A stretch of 64,000 nucleotides of DNA, from assembly GCF_002352765.1 (NCBI RefSeq), contig NZ_KZ293963.1, positions 2,254,368 to 2,318,367 of the forward strand, read 5' to 3'. A program made the position numbers and the translations under genes. The notes beneath the pieces were generated by a model that was given only the letters and a program-made list of their open reading frames with translations, was not told the origin of the DNA and made no database searches. This document shows, piece after piece, positions 25,165 to 34,059 of the stretch (position 1 is the stretch's first letter; the number at the start of each line of letters is the position of its first letter). The stretch is from Alteribacter populi (GTDB lineage: Bacteria > Bacillota > Bacilli > Bacillales > Salisediminibacteriaceae).

Positions 25165-26943
25165 ATGTTATTAGAAGCTATTTTTCATCAGCCGAAATCG
25201 CACTATGCTTATGCTTATAATGAGGAAACGGTACATATCCGTGTGCGTACAAAGAGAAATGATATGGATCATGTATTTTTGATTCATGGAGATAAATATC
25301 ATTTTATCCAAAGTCATATCGAAACGACGAAAATGGAAAAGTTTGCGAGCGATTCGCTGTTCGATTATTACCACGCTTCTGTAAAACCTCATTACCGACG
25401 TTTGGCTTATGCATTTCGGTTCGAGAGTGGCGAGGAGACAATCTATTATAATGAAGTTGGGTTCCAATCCGAAGGGGCTCAATCCACTTCTGGTATTGGG
25501 ATGCTCGAATCTCCTTCTGGAATGTTTGAGTTTCCGTTTCTAAATCCCGTCGACGTCAACACACCACCTGAATGGGTTAAAAATGCAGTATTTTATCAGA
25601 TTTTCCCTGAGCGGTTTGCCAATGGCGATGTCGCGTTAAATCCGGAATACGTGGAGCCGTGGACCCCAGGTGCTGAGCCCACTCGTGATAATTTTTTCGG
25701 TGGAGACTTACAAGGTGTCATTAACAACCTTGATTATTTAGCCGAGCTCGGGATCAACTGCATTTATTTCACCCCATTTTTTGCAGCAAAATCAAACCAT
25801 AAATATGACACAATCGACTATTTAAAGGTCGATCCGCAATTTGGTGATAATGAACTTGCTAAAAAGCTCGTAGACGAAGCTCACAAACGCGGCATTAAAA
25901 TCATGCTCGACGCTGTTTTCAACCATAGCGGGTACTACTTCCCGCCTTTTCAAGATGTGCTGAAACATGGAGCCGGTTCCCGGTTTTCCAATTGGTTTCA
26001 CTTGAAAGAAGATTTAGTTAAAACAGAGCCGCAAGCAAATTACGATACATTTGGTTTCGTTCCATCGATGCCAAAGTTAAACACGGAGAATCCTGAAGTA
26101 AAAGCTTACCTTCTTGAAGTGGCACGCTATTGGGTTGAAGACGTGGGGATCGACGGGTGGCGATTGGATGTGGCAAATGAAGTTGATCACTCATTTTGGC
26201 GAGAATTTCGGGCTGTTGTGAAGAAAGCCAACCCCAATGTCTACATTTTAGGTGAAATTTGGCATAACTCCCTCGCTTGGCTTCAAGGGGACCAGTTCGA
26301 TGCCGTAATGAACTACCCAGTAACCAATAGCACTCTTGAATTTTTTGCAAAAAAAACAATTGATGCTCAAGAGTTTATGGGCCGTTTGGATGCGATTCAA
26401 GTCGCCTACCCTAAGCAAGTGAATGAAGTAGCGTTTAATCTCCTCGATTCTCATGACACGCCGCGCTTATTAACGATTGCAGGCGGGGATAAAGATCGTA
26501 TGAAGTTAGCTGCCACATTCCAACTCACCTATACCGGAGCTCCTTGTATCTATTACGGAGATGAAGTTGGTATGGATGGCGGTGATGATCCAGATTGTCG
26601 TAAACCAATGGTGTGGGATGAAAATCACCAAGACAAAAATCTTTTTAAATTTTATCAAGAATTAATTCAATTGAGAAAAGATCATCGCGCTTTTCGTGAT
26701 GGATCGTTTCGTTTCTTGTCCGCAGAAAAAAGCGAGCACTATGTCGCTTATGAGCGTACAGATGAATATAACCGATTTATCGTTGTCCTTAATGGAGCTG
26801 AAGATGAAAAAACAATAACACTTTCTGGGTTAAAAAAAGGGACATTCCGCCCTGTGTTTGGAGTCCAACAGTACCCTGTGGAAAATGGCGAACTTACCGT
26901 TACATTAAAAGCCCGTTCATCCCTAATTTTAAAAGAACAATAA
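25165..26943 (+). CDS. GH13 alpha-glycosidase (neopullulanase/cyclomaltodextrinase type)
   Basis: Intracellular starch or cyclodextrin-degrading enzyme. The N-terminal domain (about 1-125) is the GH13_20 type that forms dimers. The barrel has AVFYQIFPERFANGD, DAVFNHSG, the nucleophile Asp335 in GWRLDVANEVDH, acid Glu364 in ILGEIWH and Asp431 in LLDSHDTPR. No signal peptide. 592 residues, normal for maltogenic amylase or neopullulanase. GAGGAGG lies about 7 nt upstream of the ATG. It is alone in the plus direction, without the usual maltose transporter genes nearby. Exact substrate within the subfamily cannot be read from sequence. Confidence 0.95.
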   Translation: MLLEAIFHQPKSHYAYAYNEETVHIRVRTKRNDMDHVFLIHGDKYHFIQSHIETTKMEKFASDSLFDYYHASVKPHYRRLAYAFRFESGEETIYYNEVGFQSEGAQSTSGIGMLESPSGMFEFPFLNPVDVNTPPEWVKNAVFYQIFPERFANGDVALNPEYVEPWTPGAEPTRDNFFGGDLQGVINNLDYLAELGINCIYFTPFFAAKSNHKYDTIDYLKVDPQFGDNELAKKLVDEAHKRGIKIMLDAVFNHSGYYFPPFQDVLKHGAGSRFSNWFHLKEDLVKTEPQANYDTFGFVPSMPKLNTENPEVKAYLLEVARYWVEDVGIDGWRLDVANEVDHSFWREFRAVVKKANPNVYILGEIWHNSLAWLQGDQFDAVMNYPVTNSTLEFFAKKTIDAQEFMGRLDAIQVAYPKQVNEVAFNLLDSHDTPRLLTIAGGDKDRMKLAATFQLTYTGAPCIYYGDEVGMDGGDDPDCRKPMVWDENHQDKNLFKFYQELIQLRKDHRAFRDGSFRFLSAEKSEHYVAYERTDEYNRFIVVLNGAEDEKTITLSGLKKGTFRPVFGVQQYPVENGELTVTLKARSSLILKEQ

Positions 26944-27053
26944 AAAATTCAACGTTTCAACATATTAATCAAGGACCTCTTTTTCTCTTTAATAGAACGT
27001 CAGCCATTTGACCTACAGACCTCACTAAAGCATTAGCACTATGAAGTTTTAAT

Positions 27054-27103
27054 AGCCTAACATACCAAACACTTTCAACCACTGGTATGTTGGGCTTTTT
27101 TTA
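27054..27103 (+). terminator. Terminator after the amylase
   Basis: AGCC-AACATACCA/TGGTATGTT-GGGCT stem followed by eight T residues, 110 bases past the stop. Confidence 0.9.
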
Positions 27104-27107
27104 ATGT

Positions 27108-27170
27108 TCACAAAATTGTGCGGGGACTGTCCCCCGAACTTTTTGTACGGGGACAGTCCCCGCACAATTC
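27108..27170. repeat. REP-like pair (two palindromes, BIME-like)
   Basis: A first unit TTGTGCGGGGACTGTCCCCC continues as GAACTTTTT; the second unit starts TTGTACGGGGACAGTCCCCG and ends CACAATTC. Two units with different right arms side by side recall the paired BIME arrangement of RAYT-linked REPs. The following 780 bases (27171-27954) are AT-rich and hold no supported gene. Confidence 0.8.
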
Positions 27171-27954
27171 CCCAAACTTTTCCACTATGGATTCGACTTT
27201 GTTTTTAAAATTTCATTAACTAGTATGAGTTTTACATACTTTGTACTATATATCATCCATCCTAATGTCTTATAAAACTTTTGAAACTACACTACTTTCT
27301 TCATATATGTGATAGGTGTAACACGACATTATTCTCTATGACTTTTGCCGGTAATCTATGGATTTGAAAGGATATAGTGGAAAAATCCTACATTATCTTA
27401 ATTATTATCATAATCTTCCAAACTTCTTTACTATTTTTACAAATTTTCTGAATTCTTTAGTCTTATTTTTACCAAATACTAGTGATTTTTTGCAAATTGT
27501 TCTATAAAATGCACATTAACAACAAGAAACCTTCATATCGAACACGAATTTAGTCTTGAAAGGGGGATCGAGAGAGGAGAGGTTGTCAATTTTTTATATA
27601 AGAAGAAACAACAGCACGAACTTTATCGGAAGATCTGCTGGAATTAGTTATTGGGAGGATTGGAGAACTAGTCTACTAGATTATATTAAATTGATTGTTC
27701 CTCCAGTTTTTCTCACAGTTCTTATTTGAGCCGCTTCCTTCAGGGGCTTAAAGGAGGACATAAACAGTTATCTCTCTTCCGTACATGGTCTTTAAGTCTT
27801 CACAGAAGAAAACCAACTACTTACCAAACTTCATTTCTTTCCACATCAAGATTATACACTTTATCTAGGTTCAACATTTTCAGTCTCACCGATGATTTTC
27901 ACAAACGGCGAGCCGTACATACGTGAACAGACGCGTGCGGAACGGCCAACAATC

Positions 27955-28016
27955 AAAAAAGTTCGGGGGACAGGCCCCTGAACAAAATGTCAGGGGCCTG
28001 TCCCCCGACAATTTTA
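27955..28016. repeat. REP-like inverted pair in the bpr leader
   Basis: Two GGGGG-type units face each other: TCGGGGGACAGGCCCCTGA (27963-27981) and its exact reverse complement (27990-28008), separated by 8 bases. The 19-bp stem ends 15 bases before the bpr Shine-Dalgarno, so a very stable mRNA hairpin is expected in the leader. Confidence 0.85.
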
Positions 28017-28038
28017 TATTAAAAAAGGAGTGATTTTT

Positions 28039-31000
28039 TTGCCTACGAAACGTAGCATGCGCTTGTGGGTTGTCTGGACGATGATCTTCGCGCTTATGGT
28101 GCCTTTGTTGCTTCCACAACATGCGGGAGCTCAGGCAAGTGATGTATCAACGTCTTACCTTAATGACACGGATAAATCCGCTGCGGTTGAGGTTAGCAGT
28201 GATATCATGAACGAATTTGAAAAAGAAGAGTATGTTTCTTTCTTAATTAAAATGAAAGACCAAGTAGATACAGAGAAAGTAGCGGCTGACGTAGCTAGCA
28301 ATAATATCCAGGTGGCTAACACGTCTGATGTAACGCTTGCTCAACGTACAGCGATAGTTTCTGAACTTCGCTCAACGTCAATGGAGTCTCAAGTAGAACT
28401 AAAGGACTTCCTCGCTAAAGAAGAAGATTCCGGTAATGTAAAAAGCATCCGTTCTTTTTACATTGTCAATGGTCTTGAAGTAGTCGCAACAAAAGAAGTT
28501 CTTGAGTCTTTGAAAGGATTTTCAGAGATTGCGGAAATCACGCCTAACGAAGAGACATTCCTCCTCGACTCTGGAGGACCTGACCTACAAGCTGAAAATG
28601 CTCCAACTGACACACCAAAGACAGCTGATGCAGACACTGAGTGGAACATCGAGCAAATCGGTGCTCCTGATGTTTGGGACATGGGCGTTGATGGCCAGGG
28701 AATCGTCGTAGGTAACATCGACACTGGTGTACAATGGGATCACCCATCATTCCAGCACACGTACCGAGGATACGATGCGGCAACAGATTCTGTTGATCAC
28801 ACGTTCAGCTTCTTTGATGCAACGTCAAACGGTAACGAAGAAGCGTATGACGACCATGGTCATGGTACCCACGTTAACGGTACTATCGTCGGTGGTGAGG
28901 AAGATGGTTCAAACAAAGTTGGTGTAGCTCCAGGTGCCCAGTGGATAGCAGCCAAAGCGCTCTCAGCTACTGGTGGTGGAACTCAAGGGGACCTTCTTGC
29001 AGCTGGTGAGTGGATGCTCGCTCCAACAGATGCAGATGGAAACCCACACCCTGAGCAGGCGCCTGATGTAGTGAACAACTCTTGGGGAGGTGCAGGTGGA
29101 CTTAACGAATGGTACCGACCAATGGTTCAAAACTGGCGTGCTGCTGGTATCTTACCGGTTTTTGCAGCAGGAAACACAGCTGGTCCAGGAACAGTAGGTG
29201 TCCCGGCGAACTACCCTGAATCTTACGCTGTAGGGGCAACTGATTCCAACGAGAATCTTGCTAGTTTCTCTTCACAAGGTCCATCTCCATACGATGAAAT
29301 GAAACCAGAAGTAAGTGCACCTGGCGTAAACGTACGCTCTGCAGTTCCAGGCTCTGGATATGAAGGCGGGTGGAACGGAACTTCCATGGCAGCACCTCAC
29401 GTCGCAGGGCTTACAGCACTTCTTCTTCAGGTGAATTCTGACCTTTCACTAGAAGACCTTGCAGAAATTATGGAAAGCACAGCTACACCACGTACGAATG
29501 ACCAATACCCGGAATCTCCAAATAATGGATTCGGCCATGGGATCATTAACGCTTATGATGCAGTAATGAGCGTCATGGACGGTATCGGTTACATCTCCGG
29601 AAACGTACTTCAGGATGGTGAAGACACTGAGCCTCCAACGTACGAGCATTCAGCTCCGGAAGAAACTTATGAAGGTCTAAACCTCCCACTTGAAATTCAC
29701 GTTCAAGACAACGTGAGTATCACAGATGTTACTCTTTCTTTTGAAGAAGACGGCGAATGGCACGAGCTTGAAGCTGATCGTACAAGTGGTGACTACCGCG
29801 ACGCTATTTATGAAGTATCCATCCCGGGTAGCGACATCGACGCGCCGGCCGTTGAATACTTCTTTACAATCGACGACTTCGGTGGAAACACAGTTGAAAC
29901 CGACGTTTACGAAGTAGCTGTTAATGAAGCCATCTCTACAGGTTATCACCAGGACTTCGAAAGCACACCAATCGGATGGATGAGCTTTGGTGAAGAAGAC
30001 AGTTGGGCATGGGGCGAGCCGACATCAGGTCCAAACGGCGCCTACACTGGCGACAATGTGTATGCTACGAACCTAGCTGGCGACTACGCGAACCACATGA
30101 ACGCCACACTCATCATGCCACCTGTACAAGTTCCTGACGAAGGTGATTTCTACCTTGAATACAAAGAATGGTTCAACTTTGAAACAAACTACGACTATGG
30201 TTACCTTGTCGTTTCCACAGACGGCATGGACACGTGGGAAACACTCCACACCGTTAACGGTGAATCTGGAGACTGGGTTGATGCATCCATCGACCTTAGC
30301 GAATACGCTGGTGAGCGCATCGTTGTCGGCTTCAACGCCTACTCCGATTTCATCATTGTCCGCCCGGGCTGGTACATCGACCATGTCTCATTAACTGACG
30401 AAGCAACCGGCACTGACGATATCGGTGGATCGATTGGCATCGTTGACTCCAACATTGGCTTTAATCAGATGATGGCTCCGATGAATAATATAGGTGCAAT
30501 CAATGCTCCTGGATTGTTAAAAAAGAAAACAGACCCGTCCAAACACGTTACGCCTCCTGGAAAAGATGCTGACTTTACGCCACCAGGTCATAAAGACGGT
30601 CATCCTGGAAAAGGCAAAGGTCGCGACGGTAAATCTGACGATGAAGATCCTGAAGTATCAAGTGGTCTTCCACTATCTGCAACCGTATCGGTTCTTGAAT
30701 CTGGACGTTCCGCGCAAACGAGTCCATCTGACGGAAGCTTTAACATAATGCACCCATCAGGAGACTTCACCGTTCGCGCCGAAGCATACGGTTTCTATGC
30801 TACTGAGGAAAGTGTTTCATTAGAAGAAGACGAAACTGCAGAAGTAAGCTTTATCCTTGACGAATTAGATCAAGGTACTGTGTCTGGTACTGTGTCAAAC
30901 GATGCAACAGACGAACCCGTTGAAGGAGCAACATTATTGTTAAAAGAAGATCCACGTGTCGCTCCAGCTTCCACTGACGCAGACGGGGCGTTCTCCATTG

Positions 31001-32460
31001 ATGCATACGAAGGAACATACACTCTACAAGCGTTCGCACCTGGCTACTACAGTGCAGAAGCTGAAGTAACGATTGTTGGAGATGAGGTTTATACTGAAGA
31101 CATTAGCCTTACACCTTTCGTAGGATACCCTGGAGAAATTGCCTATGACGACGGTACAGCTGAAAATGCCCGCGCATTTTTTGACGCTGGTAACGGTTGG
31201 GCTGTAAGAATGTCTCTTGATGACGGTCAAGATAGTGCGATGATTACAGGTGGTTTGTTCCGATTCTGGGATACTGAATGGCCAGTACCAGGCGGAACAG
31301 AATTCCAAGTAGCCGTCTATGATGCAAACGGTCCAGACGGTGCTCCTGGAGACCAAATCGCAGGTCCATTTGATGCTGAAGCATTACGCGACGGATCTTG
31401 GACACATGTAGATTTGGAATCTGAAGGCATCATTGTTGAAGACGACTTCTACATGATGTACATTCAAACTCATCCAAACCCTGACACACCAGGTCTTGCT
31501 ACCGATGAAGACGGCCCCTATTCAGACCGTAACTGGCAGTATGTTGGCGGATCGTTCACGAAATCTCCTGAATCAGAAGGGAACTACATGATTCGTGCAC
31601 AAGTAAACTATGAAGTTTCCGTACCAGCCATAGATTCTCCAGAAGATGGAGCGTTTACGAACGAAGACGCAGTAGCCGTTGACGGACAAGCGTCACCAAA
31701 CGTAAATGTTCATATCTCCAATAACGGAGAAGAAGTTGCTGAAACAACAGCTGATGATTCTGGTAATTTCACTGTTGACGTATCACTAGAAGATGGAGAA
31801 AACGTCCTCACTGCTGCCGCTAGCACGGATGCAGGACGTACAGGAGAATCAGAAACTGTTACAATAATTCTTGACCAAGAAGCACCTGAGTTAGTCATTG
31901 AAAGTCCTGCTGACGGTGACCTCATCAACCGTGAAGCAATCACAGTTACAGGTACCGCATCAGACGATAACTTGGCAAGCGTACAAATTAACGGTCAAGA
32001 TGCAAGCGTCGATGAAGAAGGAAACTTCTCACACCGCATGCTCGTTGATGAAGGTGAAAATGAAATCAATGTCACCGCCCTTGACCAAGCAGGTAACACT
32101 AGCGAAGAAACCATTACGATTCACGCAAACTTTGGGGATTACGAGCTTACGAATGTGACACCAGAAGAAGACCTTGATCTCAACGCTGGTGAATCAGTAC
32201 TCATAAGCTTCGAAGCTGAAGAAGGCTTAGACGCAACCTTCGTGGTCCGTATGCCGCTCACAAACCTACCATCGGCGCAACAGGATAACGCTACTGAACT
32301 CCCGATGCAAGAAACATCACCTGGTTACTATGTAGGCTACTACACAGCAACCTCTAACGTTGAAGCAGATGGTGCAGAAGTTGAAGTCATCGCTCGTGAC
32401 GACTACGGTAACGAAGTCCGCGCACTAGCAGACGGTAAATTATTCATTAACGTAGAATAA
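28039..32460 (+). CDS. bpr: Bacillopeptidase F, multidomain secreted S8 protease
   Basis: Large extracellular serine protease, matching B. subtilis Bpr (1433 residues) along its whole length. TTG start (MPTKRSMRLWVVWTMIFALM) with AAAGGAG 8 nt upstream; an earlier GTG overlaps that site. Signal peptide to about 32, I9 propeptide to about 175, S8 domain with Asp228 (GNIDTGVQ), His275 (DHGHGTHVNG) and Ser449 (NGTSMAAPH). Then a domain like the immune-inhibitor-A lectin fold (DFESTPIGWMSFGEEDSWAWG), a basic Pro/Lys/Gly linker, two carboxypeptidase-regulatory-like repeats, and two Ig-like cadherin-type modules near the end. 1473 residues. Very acidic overall, as expected for activity at high pH or salt. 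Strong terminator follows. Confidence 0.96.
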   Translation: MPTKRSMRLWVVWTMIFALMVPLLLPQHAGAQASDVSTSYLNDTDKSAAVEVSSDIMNEFEKEEYVSFLIKMKDQVDTEKVAADVASNNIQVANTSDVTLAQRTAIVSELRSTSMESQVELKDFLAKEEDSGNVKSIRSFYIVNGLEVVATKEVLESLKGFSEIAEITPNEETFLLDSGGPDLQAENAPTDTPKTADADTEWNIEQIGAPDVWDMGVDGQGIVVGNIDTGVQWDHPSFQHTYRGYDAATDSVDHTFSFFDATSNGNEEAYDDHGHGTHVNGTIVGGEEDGSNKVGVAPGAQWIAAKALSATGGGTQGDLLAAGEWMLAPTDADGNPHPEQAPDVVNNSWGGAGGLNEWYRPMVQNWRAAGILPVFAAGNTAGPGTVGVPANYPESYAVGATDSNENLASFSSQGPSPYDEMKPEVSAPGVNVRSAVPGSGYEGGWNGTSMAAPHVAGLTALLLQVNSDLSLEDLAEIMESTATPRTNDQYPESPNNGFGHGIINAYDAVMSVMDGIGYISGNVLQDGEDTEPPTYEHSAPEETYEGLNLPLEIHVQDNVSITDVTLSFEEDGEWHELEADRTSGDYRDAIYEVSIPGSDIDAPAVEYFFTIDDFGGNTVETDVYEVAVNEAISTGYHQDFESTPIGWMSFGEEDSWAWGEPTSGPNGAYTGDNVYATNLAGDYANHMNATLIMPPVQVPDEGDFYLEYKEWFNFETNYDYGYLVVSTDGMDTWETLHTVNGESGDWVDASIDLSEYAGERIVVGFNAYSDFIIVRPGWYIDHVSLTDEATGTDDIGGSIGIVDSNIGFNQMMAPMNNIGAINAPGLLKKKTDPSKHVTPPGKDADFTPPGHKDGHPGKGKGRDGKSDDEDPEVSSGLPLSATVSVLESGRSAQTSPSDGSFNIMHPSGDFTVRAEAYGFYATEESVSLEEDETAEVSFILDELDQGTVSGTVSNDATDEPVEGATLLLKEDPRVAPASTDADGAFSIDAYEGTYTLQAFAPGYYSAEAEVTIVGDEVYTEDISLTPFVGYPGEIAYDDGTAENARAFFDAGNGWAVRMSLDDGQDSAMITGGLFRFWDTEWPVPGGTEFQVAVYDANGPDGAPGDQIAGPFDAEALRDGSWTHVDLESEGIIVEDDFYMMYIQTHPNPDTPGLATDEDGPYSDRNWQYVGGSFTKSPESEGNYMIRAQVNYEVSVPAIDSPEDGAFTNEDAVAVDGQASPNVNVHISNNGEEVAETTADDSGNFTVDVSLEDGENVLTAAASTDAGRTGESETVTIILDQEAPELVIESPADGDLINREAITVTGTASDDNLASVQINGQDASVDEEGNFSHRMLVDEGENEINVTALDQAGNTSEETITIHANFGDYELTNVTPEEDLDLNAGESVLISFEAEEGLDATFVVRMPLTNLPSAQQDNATELPMQETSPGYYVGYYTATSNVEADGAEVEVIARDDYGNEVRALADGKLFINVE

Positions 32461-32497
32461 GTAGCTATCTAACAATATTCCCCCTCTCATAAAGAAG

Positions 32498-32530
32498 AAC
32501 CAGCCGGGCCCCTCGCCCGGCTGGTTTTAT
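32498..32530 (+). terminator. Terminator after bpr
   Basis: AACCAGCCGGGC/GCCCGGCTGGTT, a perfect 12-bp GC-rich stem with a 5-nt loop then TTTATT. The gap 32531-32837 to the glucokinase stop holds nothing recognisable. Confidence 0.92.
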
Positions 32531-32837
32531 TGAGATTAGAACTATTTATTAATGGAGCTACCTTCTTCAGTGCTAAGACGCCCGAACAACTGCTCAGTTA
32601 GTTTCTTCTATTTAAATAGGGACCATTTAGAAACGATCAATACGTGTTTAAATTTGAGCACACACTTAAAAAATGAGTAAAGCATAAGAACAAGCTGAAA
32701 CAACTATTCGTATCTGTGCTCCGGAGCCTTTTTCAACAAGCCAGTGATGGGATGTTGTCCACTTCCACAAACGCCTTTCCCCACACAAGCGACATATGCT
32801 CTATACCAACCAATCTCACACTTTAAAACCGTTCCTA

Positions 32838-33773
32838 CTACTTAAGCCGGCTCACTCTCGGAAGGAACGCAGCACCAATGACACCAGCTTCCGTCCCCAA
32901 ATCTGCCTTTCTCAAATTCAAATGCCTCTTCATACTTGGATAAAGCATCGTTCTTACCTTCTCCGTTAACAGCGGCAACACCATTTCCTGCTGCATTACC
33001 CCGCCACCAAACACAAAGACAGATGGGTTAAAACTGTTTGCTAGATTTGCTACACCAATCGCTAAAAAACCAACAGCTTCATCAATGATTTTTTTCGCAG
33101 CTTCCTCACCTTTCATAGCCCGGTCAAATACCTCTTTCGCATCACCTGTTGCTCCGAGTATTTCCTCACCCATACGACCAATCGCTGTACCAGAAGCTAG
33201 GCCTTCAAGTGAACCGGCATTCAAATTACCTTGAGCACGACCTCCTGGTTGCACGACCATATTCCCGATCTCACCAGCATTTCCTTGGGCACCTACATAC
33301 AAATTCCCACCTAAAATAATACCCGCACCTACACCTGTACTCACCGTTATGTATACTAAACTTTCCTCTGCTTTTCCAGCCCCTACTTTCGCTTCAGCTA
33401 AAGCAGCCGCATTTGCATCATTATCTAATGTCACCCGCAGTCCCGTTCTTGCCTCTAACAACGCTTTTAATTTCACATTCTCCCAGCCAACCAAATTCGG
33501 TGGGTCCAAAATAACGCCATCAAAAGGGTTCAAAGGCCCCGGAGAACCTAGTCCGATCTCCGAAACCTCTTCCTCTCCTATCACACGCTCCACCATCCCC
33601 GCAACCTTCTCTAAAAAAGCTTCCACGCCCTTTTCCGATTCCGTCGCAGTCTTCTCCTGTGTAAGAATTGCACCAGCCTCATCCACTAAAGCCACTCTCA
33701 CACTCGTACCACCTAAATCAATCCCAATCGTTTTCATCCGCTCGAAATCAACTCTATCCAACTGACCCTTCAT
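32838..33773 (-). CDS. glcK: ROK-family glucokinase
   Basis: Phosphorylates glucose to glucose-6-P with ATP. The phosphate-binding loop is TIGIDLGGTSVRVALVD; TLDNDANAAALAE, VYITVSTGVGAGII and NPSVFVFGGGV are ROK motifs. The zinc-binding CXCGXXGC element is replaced by GGRAQGNLNAGSLEGLASG with no cysteine, a departure from B. subtilis GlcK. Start at 33773 has GAGGAG 8 nt upstream, giving 311 residues; an inner ATG (MKTIGIDLGG, 33737) has a poorer site. It could phosphorylate another hexose; no regulatory HTH is present, so it is not a NagC-type repressor. Confidence 0.88.
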   Translation of the reverse strand: MKGQLDRVDFERMKTIGIDLGGTSVRVALVDEAGAILTQEKTATESEKGVEAFLEKVAGMVERVIGEEEVSEIGLGSPGPLNPFDGVILDPPNLVGWENVKLKALLEARTGLRVTLDNDANAAALAEAKVGAGKAEESLVYITVSTGVGAGIILGGNLYVGAQGNAGEIGNMVVQPGGRAQGNLNAGSLEGLASGTAIGRMGEEILGATGDAKEVFDRAMKGEEAAKKIIDEAVGFLAIGVANLANSFNPSVFVFGGGVMQQEMVLPLLTEKVRTMLYPSMKRHLNLRKADLGTEAGVIGAAFLPRVSRLK

Positions 33774-33821
33774 CCTTCCATCTCCTCTCGCAAACTCACT
33801 ACCTTCTATTATACAATTTCA

Positions 33822-33855
33822 CACAAAGTCGTGCGGGGACTGTCCCCCGAACAAA
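33822..33855. repeat. REP-like element between glcK and the symporter unit
   Basis: ATTTCACACAAAGTCGTGCG then GGGACTGTCCCCCGAACAA: the asymmetric form whose right side ends CCCCCGAAC. It lies among the divergent 5' ends of glcK and the symporter unit. Confidence 0.75.
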
Positions 33856-33926
33856 TCTAAACCTTTATACAAATTTTCATTATTTTCTAAAATCTATTAT
33901 ACTCATATGTATAGGAGGTGACTGTT

Positions 33927-34022
33927 GTGACATTTGGTATATTCTTTAGCCTTATTCTTGTTCCTGTAGCTATTCTTGCCCTTGGGCTTGTATGTTATCG
34001 GATTACGGGAAAGCAAGACTAG
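33927..34022 (+). CDS. 31-residue membrane peptide upstream of the symporter
   Basis: GTG start with a full AGGAGGTGA site 5 nt upstream. Product: MTFGIFFSLILVPVAILALG followed by LVCYRITGKQD, one transmembrane helix with a short basic cytoplasmic tail. It ends 37 bases before the symporter ATG. Very small single-helix proteins of this kind are annotated as symporter small accessory proteins next to Na+/solute symporters in Firmicutes. The ribosome site and spacing argue that it is truly translated. A role in assembly or regulation of the symporter is inference. Confidence 0.75.
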   Translation: MTFGIFFSLILVPVAILALGLVCYRITGKQD

Positions 34023-34059
34023 CAAACAAGACACAAACTTTTACTAGGAGGGCATCTTT

